From Alphaproteobacteria bacterium (GTDB lineage: Bacteria > Pseudomonadota > Alphaproteobacteria > Rhodobacterales > Rhodobacteraceae), in the NCBI GenBank assembly GCA_030424865.1, contig JAUHVR010000001.1, positions 186,001 to 250,000 of the forward strand: a stretch of DNA of 64,000 nucleotides. Direction: 5' to 3'. Under the pieces are notes generated by a model. That model made no database searches, was not told the DNA's origin, and worked only from the letters and a program-made list of their open reading frames with translations. The position numbers were made by a program, and so were the translations under genes. Positions 51,310 through 61,835 of this stretch are shown here, piece by piece; positions within the stretch are counted from its first letter, which is position 1, and every line of letters begins with the position of its first letter.

Positions 51310-52047
51310 TCAGGCGGCGTTCAGGGCGTCGATGATGGCGCCAAAGTCTGCGGCTTTCAGGCTCGCACCGCCAACCAGCGCGCCATCGACGTTCGACACG
51401 GCAAAGATCTCGGTGGCGTTGCCGGGTTTCACACTGCCGCCATAGAGCAGGCGCATGCCGTCCCCGGCCTCGCCAAACCGGGCGACCAGTTCGGCGCGCA
51501 TGAAGGCATGCACCTCGCCGATCTGTTGCAGCGTGGGCACCTTGCCGGTGCCGATGGCCCAGACCGGTTCATAGGCAACGACCAGCGCGGCGGTTGCACC
51601 CTCGGGGATCGAGCCCGCCAGTTGCGTGCCGACCACGTCCAGCGTCTTGCCGCTTTCACGTTCTTCCAGCGTTTCGCCAACGCAGACAACCGCCACAAGG
51701 CCCGCGTCCAGCACGGCCTGGGTCTTGGCGGCAACGTCGGCGTCCGTCTCGCCGTGATCGGTGCGGCGTTCCGAGTGACCGGTGATCACATGGGTCGCGC
51801 CCGCATCTGCAAGGATCGGGGCCGAGACATCACCGGTGTGCGCGCCGCTGGCATTGGCGTGGCAGTCCTGAGCCCCGACGGCGATACCCGCTGCGCGGCC
51901 GGCGGCGACGGCGATAAGCGGAGCAGGGGGGCAGATCAGAACCTCGGCATCCCCGGCCGCCGCATAGGGTGCCATCGCGTCCAGTTCGGCCAGGGCCGCC
52001 TGGCTGCCGTTCATTTTCCAATTGCCTGCTGCCAGTTTCCGCCGCAT
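51310..52047 (-). CDS. tpiA: Triosephosphate isomerase
   Basis: The 245-residue TIM barrel interconverts dihydroxyacetone phosphate and glyceraldehyde-3-phosphate. [12 protein letters not shown] holds the substrate lysine, VITGHSERR the catalytic histidine, and [14 protein letters not shown] the catalytic glutamate and flexible loop 6. [11 protein letters not shown] binds phosphate. The length is normal. Confidence 0.96.
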   Translation of the reverse strand: MRRKLAAGNWKMNGSQAALAELDAMAPYAAAGDAEVLICPPAPLIAVAAGRAAGIAVGAQDCHANASGAHTGDVSAPILADAGATHVITGHSERRTDHGETDADVAAKTQAVLDAGLVAVVCVGETLEERESGKTLDVVGTQLAGSIPEGATAALVVAYEPVWAIGTGKVPTLQQIGEVHAFMRAELVARFGEAGDGMRLLYGGSVKPGNATEIFAVSNVDGALVGGASLKAADFGAIIDALNAA

Positions 52048-52133
52048 GGGTCCCTCCGAAATGGTGTCGTTACCATCTCATACGCGGACAGACCGAGGTC
52101 AAGTCGAATGCTGCGGTGCGGGTGTCCGCGGGC

Positions 52134-52517
52134 CTACTGACCGGGGGTCTGCTCGGCCGTCAGTTCAGAGACATCCTTGAACTTGATCGATTCGCCACAA
52201 CCGCAGGCATCGGCGACATTTGGGTTGTTGAACCTGAAGCCGGATTCCAGAAGGCCGGTTTCATAGTCGATCTGGGTGCCAAAGAGGAACATCTGGGCCA
52301 TCGGCGCAATCAGGATCCGCGCCCCGTCCTGTTCGACGACCTCGTCGTTGGCCTCGGCCTCATCGACATAGTCCATGGTGTATTCCATGCCCGCGCAGCC
52401 GCCTTTCTTGACGCCAATGCGCAGACCGGCGCGACCGTCACGCTCCATCAGGCCGCGGATCTGCTTGATCGCGGCATCGGTCATTGTAACTGCCTGTTTT
52501 CCGGGAATGCCAAACAT
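52134..52517 (-). CDS. sufA: A-type Fe-S cluster carrier (SufA/IscA/ErpA family)
   Basis: AAGGAGA precedes the ATG at 52517; the product has 127 residues. Cluster-binding cysteines lie in KKGGCAGMEY near residue 40 and DACGCGESIKF near 107 (Cx60-70CxC). DYETGLLESGFRFNNPN is conserved in the family. The next upstream gene on this strand is sufT, so this is probably the SufA-type carrier, although IscA/ErpA assignment cannot be excluded. Confidence 0.85.
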   Translation of the reverse strand: MFGIPGKQAVTMTDAAIKQIRGLMERDGRAGLRIGVKKGGCAGMEYTMDYVDEAEANDEVVEQDGARILIAPMAQMFLFGTQIDYETGLLESGFRFNNPNVADACGCGESIKFKDVSELTAEQTPGQ

Positions 52518-52679
52518 GCCTGGTCTCCTTTGGTCACAATCTAAGCGCCCACCCTTGGCGGGACAAGCGGTCGGTCGGGATTTCCTGCAACCGTGATGCA
52601 CGAGGGCCGATTGCCGGGAATCACGGTGTGTGAAGCGACCTGTGTCGGGCCCGAAATCCTTTGGACCCAAAGGCCGGGT

Positions 52680-53042
52680 TTACATGAACCCAAGCTCGAG
52701 CCGGGCTTCGTCAGACATCATTTCCATGCCCCAGGGCGGCTCCCAGGTCAGTTCCACGTCCACCTGTTTCACACCCGGCAAAGGCTCGATCGCCTCGGCG
52801 ACCCAGCCAGGCATCTCGCCCGCCACGGGGCACCCCGGTGCGGTCAGGCTCATGATCACGCGGACTTCGTTTTCGGCCGAGATGTCAATGGTGTAGATCA
52901 GGCCAAGGTCATAGATGTTGACCGGGATTTCCGGGTCGTAAACGGTGCGGCACGCCTCGCATACAGTATCGAACAACGGATGATCTGTACTCGACGGCGC
53001 AATCAGCGGCGCGCCTTCCAGTGGCTGCGATGCTTCGTTCAT
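52680..53042 (-). CDS. sufT: SUF system assembly protein SufT (MIP18/DUF59 family)
   Basis: The ATG at 53042, with AGAGGG upstream, gives 120 residues; the longer frame to 53144 is disfavoured. ACRTVYDPEIPVNIYDLGLI near 30–49 is the DUF59 core, and MSLTAPGCPVAGEMPGWV near 77 holds the conserved cysteine. VELTWEPPWGMEMMSDEARL is typical of the C-terminus. SufT helps Fe-S maturation, and it lies upstream of the A-type carrier on the same strand. Confidence 0.88.
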   Translation of the reverse strand: MNEASQPLEGAPLIAPSSTDHPLFDTVCEACRTVYDPEIPVNIYDLGLIYTIDISAENEVRVIMSLTAPGCPVAGEMPGWVAEAIEPLPGVKQVDVELTWEPPWGMEMMSDEARLELGFM

Positions 53043-53227
53043 GAGGAACCCTCTGACAATAATTCTGACCAAAGATATAGGGAATACCCCCGGCGGGGTA
53101 AAGGGCAGCCGGTGCGACGGGTCGCCTTCAATCGTGGTGAACAAAAAATTAACAAGATTGAGCGCACAATTTTGCCGGGAATCGTGGGCATCACGGTCGG
53201 GTTGGGGGAGATTTGAGGAGGGACACC

Positions 53228-53422
53228 ATGAAACAAGTTCACGTTTCGCGTTACATCCAGAATGACGTTTTTGACCTGATCGAACCCGATCTGCGTTGCG
53301 CCACCGATGACAAGGATCTGAGCCGGCGTTTGGCGCGCAATGGCTATGGGTTTCGTGACACCACGCGCGGGCGCGTGCTGGTGACGCTGCCGCACGGGGT
53401 CGAAATTCTGCCGCTCAGCTAG
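53228..53422 (+). CDS. Small hypothetical protein, 64 aa
   Basis: GAGGAGGGACACC leads into ATG 53228, an excellent ribosome-binding site. The 64-residue peptide is soluble with charged helices ([20 protein letters not shown]) and ends [17 protein letters not shown]. No family is recognised. It is convergent with the rimK fusion gene, overlapping at the stops. Confidence 0.65.
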   Translation: MKQVHVSRYIQNDVFDLIEPDLRCATDDKDLSRRLARNGYGFRDTTRGRVLVTLPHGVEILPLS

Positions 53423-54831
53423 CTTGTTGCGGGTTTCCGGCGTCGAACCGGCGCCGGGCGCACCTGGTTTTCGATGTGGTCATACAGCAGGCCCGCAACA
53501 TTCTTTTTCGACGCCGTTTCAATGCCTTCCAGGCCGGGGCTCGAGTTGACCTCCAGCACTTTGGGGCCCGCTTCCGACCGCAGTAGGTCGACGCCTGCCA
53601 GGTTCAGCCGAAACGCCTTGGCGGCCCGAACCGCCGTTTCCCGTTCTTCCTTGGAAATCCGCACCACCTTGGCGCTGCCGCCCCGGTGCAGGTTCGACCG
53701 GAAATCGCCCTCGGCCCCGGTGCGCTTCATCGAGGCGACCACCTTGCCGCCCACCACAAGGCAGCGGATGTCCTCGCCCGCGGCCTCTTTGACAAAATCC
53801 TGCACCAGGAAGTTCGCCTTGAGGCCGCGAAAGGCGTCGATCACCGATTCCGCCGCCTTTTTGGTTTCGGCCAGCACCACGCCCTTTCCTTGTGTCGATT
53901 CCAGCAATTTCACGATCATCGGTGCCGTGCCCACAAGCCGCATCAGGCTTTGGGTGTCCTGCGGGCTGGCGGCAAAGGCGGTGTTGGGCATGCCGATCTT
54001 GGCCCGCGCCATGATCTGATGCGCCATCAGCTTGTCGCGGCTCGCGGCGATGCCGTCGGATCCGTTGACGCAAAAGGTGCCGATTGTCTCGAACTGTCGG
54101 ATCACCGCGGTGCCGTAACTGGTGACCGAGGCGCCGATCCGGGGGATCACCGCATCATAGCGCGGCAGGCGCTTGCCGTCGTAATGCACCTCGGGATTCA
54201 TGGCATTAATCGCCATATAACAACGGGTTGTGTTGATAACTTCAACCGTATGACCGCGCTTTTCGCCCTCTTCGACCAGCCGCCGGGTCGAGTAGTTGTC
54301 TTCGCGGCTCAGCACCGCGACCCGCAGTTCCCGGTTCGGTGCGGTCTTGCGCATCTGCGTGCTGTGATAGACGTCATAGCTCAGCTCTGGCTGGCAAAAC
54401 CGTTCGGTCGCGACGATGTTGATCCCGTCCTTCAGCGCCTCGCGCCCCAAAAGCATCCGGCTGGCCATCGAGGACCGGTCGGTCAGCGTCATCTCGATCC
54501 GCCAGCTTTCTTCGCCCACCCGCAGGGTCGAGGCGATGACATAGCGGCTTTCGCTTTCGCCGTTTGAACTGGTGACCGTGCGCCGGTCGACGATGCGCGC
54601 CGAGCAGGGGATCACCAGATCGTCGCGCCCCGGAATCGGGTGCACCGTAAAGCGCACCTTTGGGGCCGAATTGCTGCCAAAGACCTCGATGTCAAAGGCA
54701 TGCAGTGCGCTGGTGCGCGCGCCGGTGTCGACTTTGGCCCTGATCGCGGGCAGCCCCAGGTCGGGCAAGGCAATCCATTCCTCCCATCCAAAACGCATCA
54801 GTTCGGGCGGTTGGGGGGATGTGTCGGTCAT
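53419..54831 (-). CDS. rimK: RimB–RimK fusion: protease-like domain plus ATP-grasp glutamate ligase
   Basis: The 470-residue protein joins two functions. Residues about 15–155 are a RimB-type ('ATP-dependent zinc protease') aspartyl-fold domain with [19 protein letters not shown], carrying the DTGA motif. Residues about 170–455 are a RimK ATP-grasp ligase: [52 protein letters not shown] (ATP-binding lysine and loop) and [16 protein letters not shown] (metal ligands). In Pseudomonas RimB and RimK are separate and adjust glutamylation of ribosomal protein S6. Here one chain would make and trim the tail. Confidence 0.88.
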   Translation of the reverse strand: MTDTSPQPPELMRFGWEEWIALPDLGLPAIRAKVDTGARTSALHAFDIEVFGSNSAPKVRFTVHPIPGRDDLVIPCSARIVDRRTVTSSNGESESRYVIASTLRVGEESWRIEMTLTDRSSMASRMLLGREALKDGINIVATERFCQPELSYDVYHSTQMRKTAPNRELRVAVLSREDNYSTRRLVEEGEKRGHTVEVINTTRCYMAINAMNPEVHYDGKRLPRYDAVIPRIGASVTSYGTAVIRQFETIGTFCVNGSDGIAASRDKLMAHQIMARAKIGMPNTAFAASPQDTQSLMRLVGTAPMIVKLLESTQGKGVVLAETKKAAESVIDAFRGLKANFLVQDFVKEAAGEDIRCLVVGGKVVASMKRTGAEGDFRSNLHRGGSAKVVRISKEERETAVRAAKAFRLNLAGVDLLRSEAGPKVLEVNSSPGLEGIETASKKNVAGLLYDHIENQVRPAPVRRRKPATS

Positions 54832-54864
54832 GAGGCCTCTTTCACGTCAGTCATTCAAAGGGGG

Positions 54865-55137
54865 TCAGTCGTTGACATCGTTGTGGATGCGTTTGACCTG
54901 ACCTTTAGGGCCGCGAAACGTACGCCGCAAACCGATCCATGCCAAAAGCGACAGGATGGCAAAGGCGGTGGCCAGGGTGGACAGGCCGACCTCGACCGGC
55001 AGCAACAGGATCACCGCAACCGCCGCAGCCCCAAACGCGAACCCCAGGAACAGGAAGCCCGGCAGAACCAGTTCTGTCAACGCCAGAACCAGCGCCGCCG
55101 AGGCCCAGACCCACCAAAGGGAGGCAACGTCAGCCAT
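54865..55137 (-). CDS. nfeD: NfeD-like membrane protein (short form)
   Basis: AAGGAGG overlaps the end of the SPFH gene and precedes the ATG at 55137; the product has 90 residues. Two to three membrane helices (WWVWASAALVLALTELVLPG, then GAAAVAVILLLP) are followed by a very short basic tail, so the OB-fold of longer NfeD proteins is absent or minimal. NfeD–SPFH gene pairs are a well-known membrane microdomain unit. Confidence 0.8.
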   Translation of the reverse strand: MADVASLWWVWASAALVLALTELVLPGFLFLGFAFGAAAVAVILLLPVEVGLSTLATAFAILSLLAWIGLRRTFRGPKGQVKRIHNDVND

Positions 55138-55138
55138 A

Positions 55139-56041
55139 TCACTGACCTCCTTTCGGTTTGAACATGCCAAAGGCATTCGAAAAGGCGTCAAGCGCATTCG
55201 CCGGCAGCACCACGGTCTGGCTGCCGTTGCCGGTGCCCAGCGCGTTTAACGCCTCAACCTGTTTCAGGGCCACGTTGTACTGGATCGCCTCGATGCCATT
55301 TTCGGCAATGGCCTCGGCGACCACACGGGTTGCATAGGCTTCGGCATCCGCGGTCACCTTGCGGGCCTTGGCGGCCTGTTCGGCGGCATAAAGCTCGCCA
55401 TCTGCAGCCAGTTCGACGGCACGCTTGGCGCCTTCGGCCTCGGTCACCGCCGCGCGGCGGGCACGTTCGGCGTTCAGCTGCTGCAGCATGGCGGCGCGGG
55501 TGGCCTGATCCAGGTTCACGTCCAGGATTTCGGCCCGGGTGACTTCGATGCCCCAGTCATCCACCACGGCCAGCAGGTTCGACTTGATCGTTGCCGTCAG
55601 ATCGGCGCGGTTCGACTGAACCTGGTCCAGCTCCATCTTGCCGATTTGCGAACGCACGATCCCCGCCACGGTGGTCGAGATCGCGGCATCCACGTCGCGG
55701 ATCCGGTAGACCGTCTTTTCCGGCTCGATGATCCGGTAAAAGACCGAGGTTTCGACCTGCACCAGCACGTTGTCCTGAGTGATCGCATCCTGGCTCATGG
55801 TGGGCAGTTGCCGTTCCAGGATCGAGATCTTGTGCCGGACGATGTCCAGAAAGGGCACGATCAGGTTGATGCCGGGCCCCAGCACCGAATGCAGGCGGCC
55901 AAAGCGTTCGACCACGTGTTTTTCCGATTGCGGCACGATGCGGACGGCCTTGACGATGGCGACGATGATCAGCAGCGCCAGCAGCAAAAGCACCAGGTTG
56001 GCGGCCAGGAACTCAATGACTTCGGGGGGCAATTGATCCAT
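55139..56041 (-). CDS. SPFH/Band 7 protein (stomatin/paraslipin type)
   Basis: The 300-residue protein has one N-terminal membrane helix (about 12–33), then [20 protein letters not shown], the Band 7 start. [18 protein letters not shown] and [20 protein letters not shown] are conserved. A coiled-coil stretch rich in Ala and Glu (about 190–250: [20 protein letters not shown]) would oligomerise it. It pairs with NfeD downstream (overlapping ribosome-binding site) and is divergent from tgt. Confidence 0.9.
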   Translation of the reverse strand: MDQLPPEVIEFLAANLVLLLLALLIIVAIVKAVRIVPQSEKHVVERFGRLHSVLGPGINLIVPFLDIVRHKISILERQLPTMSQDAITQDNVLVQVETSVFYRIIEPEKTVYRIRDVDAAISTTVAGIVRSQIGKMELDQVQSNRADLTATIKSNLLAVVDDWGIEVTRAEILDVNLDQATRAAMLQQLNAERARRAAVTEAEGAKRAVELAADGELYAAEQAAKARKVTADAEAYATRVVAEAIAENGIEAIQYNVALKQVEALNALGTGNGSQTVVLPANALDAFSNAFGMFKPKGGQ

Positions 56042-56153
56042 GAATTTCTCCGTATGTGTTCAAGCTATGCCCCTTGGATATGGGCAGGCGCAGGCGTTGC
56101 AGCCATTGGTAAAATTGGGTACGGGTTCCCCCTTGAACAGTATGCAGGTCCCC

Positions 56154-57281
56154 ATGGCGCTCACAAGCTTCACAGTCAATGCAACCGATGGAAAAGCCCG
56201 GACCGGGGTGATCAACACGCCTCGGGGCGAGATCCGCACACCTGCCTTCATGCCCGTGGGCACGGCAGCGACGGTCAAGGCGATGATGCCCGACAGCGTG
56301 CGCGCGACGGGGGCGGATATCCTGCTGGGCAACACCTATCACCTGATGCTGCGGCCCACGGCCGAGCGCATCGATGCCTTGGGCGGGTTGCACAAGTTCA
56401 TGAACTGGGACCGCCCGATCCTGACGGATTCGGGGGGCTTTCAGGTCATGAGCCTCGCCGATCTGCGCAAGCTGACCGAAAAGGGTGTGACCTTCAAAAG
56501 CCACATCGACGGCTCGCGGCACGAGTTGACGCCGGAACGGTCGATGGAGATCCAGCGGCTCTTGGGCTCTGATATCGTCATGTGCTTCGACGAATGCCCC
56601 GCGCTGCCCGCCGAAAAGGAGGTGATCGCCGAAAGCATGCGGCTGTCGATGCGGTGGGCGCAGCGCTCGCGCGATGCCTTTGGCGACCGGCCCGGGCATA
56701 TGCTCTTTGGCATCCAGCAGGGCGGGCTCGAAGAGGACCTGCGCGCCGAAAGCGCCGAGGCGCTGCGCGGCATCGGCTTTGACGGCTACGCCATCGGCGG
56801 GCTTGCGGTGGGAGAGGGGCAAGAGGCGATGTTCTCGACCCTCGATTTTGCCCCCGACCAGCTGCCGGTCGACAAGCCACGTTACCTGATGGGTGTGGGC
56901 AAGCCCGACGACATCGTCGGCGCGGTCAAGCGCGGGGTCGACATGATGGACTGCGTTCTGCCTTCACGTTCGGGGCGGACAGGGCAGGCGTGGACGCGGC
57001 GCGGGGTTGTGAACCTGCGCAACGCGCGGCATCGGGATGACCCGCGGCCCCTGGATGAACACTGCAGCTGTCCGGCGTGCACGGGCTATTCGCGCGCCTA
57101 TCTGCATCACGTTGTGAAATCGAACGAGATGATCGCGGGCATGCTGCTGACCTGGCACAACCTGCATTACTTTCAAGAGCTTATGCAGGGCATGCGCGAT
57201 GCCATTGCCGAAGGCCGGTTCGAGGCTTTCGAGGCGGACTTCCATGCGCAGCGGGCGCTTGGCGACATCGATCCGCTGTAA
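56154..57281 (+). CDS. tgt: tRNA-guanine(34) transglycosylase
   Basis: Tgt exchanges guanine-34 for preQ1 in queuosine tRNAs. The ATG at 56154 gives 375 residues; upstream in-frame starts at 56040 and 56142 add non-conserved sequence. [12 protein letters not shown] near 97, [12 protein letters not shown] near 186 and [17 protein letters not shown] near 260 supply the catalytic aspartates. [16 protein letters not shown] near 304 is the CxCxxC…H zinc site. Confidence 0.95.
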   Translation: MALTSFTVNATDGKARTGVINTPRGEIRTPAFMPVGTAATVKAMMPDSVRATGADILLGNTYHLMLRPTAERIDALGGLHKFMNWDRPILTDSGGFQVMSLADLRKLTEKGVTFKSHIDGSRHELTPERSMEIQRLLGSDIVMCFDECPALPAEKEVIAESMRLSMRWAQRSRDAFGDRPGHMLFGIQQGGLEEDLRAESAEALRGIGFDGYAIGGLAVGEGQEAMFSTLDFAPDQLPVDKPRYLMGVGKPDDIVGAVKRGVDMMDCVLPSRSGRTGQAWTRRGVVNLRNARHRDDPRPLDEHCSCPACTGYSRAYLHHVVKSNEMIAGMLLTWHNLHYFQELMQGMRDAIAEGRFEAFEADFHAQRALGDIDPL

Positions 57282-57322
57282 ACCTCTTGCCTCAGGCGCC
57301 GTGCGCACTTACGCCTTAAACC

Positions 57323-57475
57323 GTCAGGTGCCCCCGGAAACGGGGGAGAATCGGGAAGCCGGGGCGGAACCGGCGCGGGCCCGCCGCTGTGACGGGGACA
57401 GGACGGCAGATGCCACTGGAGCGATCCGGGAAGGCGCCGCGCCTGGCTGATCCGAAGCCAGAAGACCGGCCTGAC
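57323..57475 (+). promoter_or_regulatory. Cobalamin riboswitch
   Basis: The closing stem pairs GTCAGG (57323–57328) with CCTGAC (57470–57475). Between lie GGGAGAATCGGGAAGCC (start of the conserved core), the B12 box GCCGCTGTGACGG near 57382–57395, GCCACTGG, GGGAAGGCG and the 3' signature GAAGCCAGAAGACCGGCC. It ends 64 bp before bluB, whose AAGGAGG site could be masked when adenosylcobalamin binds. The gap 57282–57539 contains nothing else. Confidence 0.95.
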
Positions 57476-57524
57476 AAAAACGGTGCCCTGCGTATGGACG
57501 GCGCAGGCGCGATGATCGTTTTGA

Positions 57525-58235
<711 letters not shown>

Positions 58236-58262
58236 GCTGGCGCTGAGAAGGTCCGAAAGGCG

Positions 58263-58961
58263 ATGACATATACCCCCCTCAAAGACGCGCTGTTTTATGT
58301 TGTTCAGCAGGTCACCAAGGATTTCGAGAAGGCTCAGTACAGGAAGCTCCGAAGGACGCCTTACAGACATAACGCTGCTTTTGAACTTTCTAAGGAGCCA
58401 CTTGGCACCGGATTGGAAAGATGGGAACTTTTTCGAAAAGAGCCAAATCTTGACATGCTGCGCGAGCAATTCCTTTCGGATTGGACCGTCAAGCGTGGCA
58501 AGGCCCACCACCTGACAGATTTTGCCGGTGGTGGGAAATATGTCGTTGTCAGCGACCGCGCCAAATCTTTCATCGAGCAGTATGACATCGGCCATAGCCG
58601 GTTTGTGCCGTTGCATGTGTTTGAACGGCCCGACATGGCGCCGGTCGATGGGCTTTGGCACTACTGGCTGGTGACGCATCAGTACCGATTGAAGGAAGAA
58701 ACGATTGATCGGCAAAAAATGCTGGATACCAACGCGAGCATGGACAGCAATATTGCCTGGGAAGTCGCCAATAATCCGGTTTTCAGAAATCACATCAAAG
58801 AACTGCCGTTCTGGTGCGAGGCCGCCATCGACGGAAAAATGGCTATTCGCAAAGATATCTTTATCGCAATGAAGGACGCGGGGCTGACGGGCCTCAACGA
58901 AATTACATCGTATTCAAGAATAGGCCGCGAACCGCATGAAACGGTTGGGCACCTGGTTTAG
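58263..58961 (+). CDS. Imm11-like (DUF1629) protein, orphan immunity candidate
   Basis: The 232-residue protein has YVVVSDRAKSFIEQY near 95, FVPLHVFERPDM near 115, and a C-terminal FWCEAAIDGKMAIRKDIFIA then MKDAGLTGLNEI. This order (VSxRxKxxxE, then G-containing strands, then 'ifvs…l…aGltGl') resembles the DUF1629/Imm11 immunity family. The gene is visibly lower in GC than its neighbours (AAA, TTT, ATT codons) and starts 27 bp after bluB. No toxin is adjacent. Transfer by horizontal exchange is likely. Confidence 0.6.
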   Translation: MTYTPLKDALFYVVQQVTKDFEKAQYRKLRRTPYRHNAAFELSKEPLGTGLERWELFRKEPNLDMLREQFLSDWTVKRGKAHHLTDFAGGGKYVVVSDRAKSFIEQYDIGHSRFVPLHVFERPDMAPVDGLWHYWLVTHQYRLKEETIDRQKMLDTNASMDSNIAWEVANNPVFRNHIKELPFWCEAAIDGKMAIRKDIFIAMKDAGLTGLNEITSYSRIGREPHETVGHLV

Positions 58962-59006
58962 GTCCCTTCGACCCGACATTCACTAGGCCGAAGCGGGCGG
59001 GATCGC

Positions 59007-60389
59007 TCAGGACCCCGGCCAAAGCTCGGTGGTCGGGTGGAACTGCGACCAGGCGAACCAGAAGGCCTCGTGGCTGCCAAGGTCCGCGCCGTCGGTGCCC
59101 TTGGCGCGCACGCCGCCTGCGACCAGTTCCAGCGTCAGCCCATCGACCGTGACCTCTTGGCCCGCGCTCAGCGCCGCGATGGCCGCGGTGCGTTGGAAGG
59201 CATAGGGCTGGCCCGAGGGGGCGATCACGCCGATCACGTCCTCATGCACGGGCAGGCGGGGGTCAGTGTCGCCCACCGGAAAGATCGGCCCGTTGGCGTC
59301 GCGTCCGTTGCGGAAATCCGGGTTGCGCCCCAGCGAGAGGTATTCGGCCAGCACGGTTGTGTCTGGATAGGTCTCTTTCCAGGTGCCCCAATCAGTGGTG
59401 ATCACCGTGGCCTGTTTCAACGCCACGCCCTTGTCGGCCAGTGGGCCTGTGACGGCGTGGCCCTTGAAGGTGTCAAAGACCGACATGGTCACCAGATCAT
59501 ACATCACCTTGTTTGACCGGATCAGCATGCCCGAGGTGCGCAGCACCGGACGCTCGACACCGTCGGACAGGTCATCGGTGAACCAGGCCTGCGCCGCGCC
59601 ACACAGGGTGCAATAGGGGATGCCCAGATCACGGCCCCCCAGCGTGTCGTTGACCATCTCGCGCACCTCCATGATCTGGCGGGGATAGGCGCGGGCCTCG
59701 CCGTTCAACTCGATGCCAAAGACGATGTCATCATCGTCCAGCCAGGTGGCCTCGGCGGCGCTGGTGACCTGGGGGTTGTCCGCCGCCGGGATGCAATTGC
59801 AAAGATCGTCCGTCGTATCAAAGGGCCGGTTGTCGATCTGAACCCCGCCCCATGACACCAATCGCCAGTCGATCTGGCCTTCGACAAACAGCGGCTCCCA
59901 GGCCGGGGCGAACTGGGTGAAGATCCTGCGCTTGTCTTCGAGGTAACCGGGATAGGCCGGGATATCCCAGGCGATCAGGTGATCCGTGACCTCTCCCCAG
60001 GGCAATTGCGAGCTGATCTCGATCTGCAAGAGGGTTTCGGCCGTCGTGGCCAGGGCATCGGACAGCGCCGGATCCCAGGTAAAGCGCATCATGTCGCTGA
60101 TCGTCCACGCAAGGCGCGGGTCGCCCGAGCGCCCGACCTGCACCAGCGCGTTGATCTGGTCGGGGTCCCAGTAGAACTGAAACAGGCTGAGGGTCGAGAT
60201 CCGCAAGGCAAGCTTCAGATCCTCGGGCACCGGGCCGGTGGGGATCTCGGGCGGATGGCCGAATTCCTCGGTCACATAGTCGGGCAGGTCGCTGTCTGTG
60301 GCGGCAAGGGCGGGGCCCGCCGTCATGCAAAGGGTCGCCAAGGCCGAGGCCAAAAGCGCGCGTGTGGGTGTGATACGAGGCGTGGTCAT
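59007..60389 (-). CDS. DUF3179 protein, exported
   Basis: GGGGGAG precedes the ATG at 60389; the product has 460 residues. A signal peptide (ALLASALATLCMTAGPALAA) ends near residue 30. DIVFGIELNGEARAYPRQIM near 225, GIPYCTLCGAAQAW near 263 and RTSGMLIRSNKVMYDLVT near 292 are typical of DUF3179, a family of unknown role with a conserved CxxC. It probably works in the periplasm. A preceding region from about 40 to 210 is specific to this longer form. Confidence 0.85.
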   Translation of the reverse strand: MTTPRITPTRALLASALATLCMTAGPALAATDSDLPDYVTEEFGHPPEIPTGPVPEDLKLALRISTLSLFQFYWDPDQINALVQVGRSGDPRLAWTISDMMRFTWDPALSDALATTAETLLQIEISSQLPWGEVTDHLIAWDIPAYPGYLEDKRRIFTQFAPAWEPLFVEGQIDWRLVSWGGVQIDNRPFDTTDDLCNCIPAADNPQVTSAAEATWLDDDDIVFGIELNGEARAYPRQIMEVREMVNDTLGGRDLGIPYCTLCGAAQAWFTDDLSDGVERPVLRTSGMLIRSNKVMYDLVTMSVFDTFKGHAVTGPLADKGVALKQATVITTDWGTWKETYPDTTVLAEYLSLGRNPDFRNGRDANGPIFPVGDTDPRLPVHEDVIGVIAPSGQPYAFQRTAAIAALSAGQEVTVDGLTLELVAGGVRAKGTDGADLGSHEAFWFAWSQFHPTTELWPGS

Positions 60390-60488
60390 GCAGCTCCCCC
60401 ATGGGCCATGTGTCTGGCCCGAGTGTCGCCGGGAATTGCGCTCCGCGCTAATCACAGTTGCTTTAGCTGACGGGGATGTGTGGCGGGC

Positions 60489-61835
60489 CTAGCGCCGCTC
60501 CACCCGCAACCGGATCCCATCCCGCGCCCGTACCGTCAGATGGGCCACGGGTTCGGGCCGGTCCACGGATGTCACCCGCAGGTCGCGCAGCAGCAGAGAC
60601 AGCAGCACGACCCCCTCAACCATCGCAAACCCCGCGCCGGTGCAGACGCGGCGGCCGGCGGAAAACGGGATATAGGCCTCACGCCCGCAGGTCTTGCCGT
60701 TCTCGGTCTGCCAGCGGTCCGGGTCAAAGCCGTCAGGGTTGTCCCACAGCCGCTCATGGCGGTGCAGATGCCAGGGGCTCAGCACGATCTGCGCGCCTTT
60801 GGGAACGTCCCGGTCGCGGAAGTGCTCGGGGCAGGCCGCCTCGCGCACCATCATCGGGACGGGGGGATAAAGCCGCAGTGTTTCGCGAAAGACATCGCGG
60901 CTGATCTTCAGGCGGCTGACCTCGGCGAAACGGCCCGACAGTGCGGCCTCTTGCGCCTCCGCTGCCACACGGTCCTGCCAGTCCGGGTTCTCGGCCAGCA
61001 GATAAAGCGCCCAGGCCAGCGCCGAGGCGCTGGTTTCATGCCCCGCAAGGAAAAAGATCGCGACCTGATCGACCATCTCAGCTGCAGAAAACAGATCGCC
61101 GGTCACCGGATCGCGGGTGGTCATGATCTTGGTCGCCAGATCATCGGGGGCGGTGCCCGCGTCAATCTCGCGCTGCCGCCGCGCGCAAAGCTGCGTGATC
61201 AGGGCACGGATGCGTCGGGCCGAGGCACGCGTGCGCGCCCGGTGAAAACGGGGCACCCAGCGGGGCAGGGGTACAAAGGCGGCGATGTTCAACAGCGGTT
61301 GCGAGCGCTGATAGGCGCGGAATTCGTGAAAGACCGCCTGCGCGATCTCATCCTCGATCGGGATGGAAAACAGCGTGCGAAAGATCACATCCGCGGCGGC
61401 ATGGCTGGTGATCTCTTCGATCTCGACCACCTCACCCGACCGCGCCGCCAGCCGATCCCGCGCCGCACAGGCCGCCGCCCAGATCGCGCCATAGCTCTTT
61501 TTCAGTCGCCCGCCCTCAAAGGCCGGATCAATGATCCGCCGCTGCCGTTCCCATTGCGTGCCATTGGTCAGAAAAACGCTATCCCCCAGCAGGGGCCGCA
61601 GCCCCTCGCTGATGCGGTTGGACTTGGGGAAATCCTGCGGGCGATCCTTCAGCACCGTCTGCACCAGATCCGGCTGGTTCACCAGGAAGGACCGAAAGAA
61701 GGGCGTCCTGAACTCGGCCATCCAGGCCCGGTACAGCCGCTGCGGCTGCGCCGACAGGATGTCCTGCCGGAACAGCCGCGCATAGGCCCAAAGCGAGACG
61801 CGGTCGGCCCGCGCCCTGGGTTTCGGAGGTATCAT
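60489..61835 (-). CDS. Cytochrome P450, eukaryotic-like (CYP4/CYP102-like) class
   Basis: The 448-residue protein has a heme motif FSAGRRVCTGAGFAMVEG with C398, the I-helix FFLAGHETSASALAW near 258 with the acid-alcohol pair, ETLRLYPPVPMMVREA (ExxR) near 316 and DPDRWQ (PERF-like). The sequence type is that of class II/fatty-acid-hydroxylase-like P450s and differs from the P450 encoded at 38276. It overlaps the membrane hydrolase gene by 4 bp, so both form a transcription unit. Substrate unknown. Confidence 0.88.
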   Translation of the reverse strand: MIPPKPRARADRVSLWAYARLFRQDILSAQPQRLYRAWMAEFRTPFFRSFLVNQPDLVQTVLKDRPQDFPKSNRISEGLRPLLGDSVFLTNGTQWERQRRIIDPAFEGGRLKKSYGAIWAAACAARDRLAARSGEVVEIEEITSHAAADVIFRTLFSIPIEDEIAQAVFHEFRAYQRSQPLLNIAAFVPLPRWVPRFHRARTRASARRIRALITQLCARRQREIDAGTAPDDLATKIMTTRDPVTGDLFSAAEMVDQVAIFFLAGHETSASALAWALYLLAENPDWQDRVAAEAQEAALSGRFAEVSRLKISRDVFRETLRLYPPVPMMVREAACPEHFRDRDVPKGAQIVLSPWHLHRHERLWDNPDGFDPDRWQTENGKTCGREAYIPFSAGRRVCTGAGFAMVEGVVLLSLLLRDLRVTSVDRPEPVAHLTVRARDGIRLRVERR

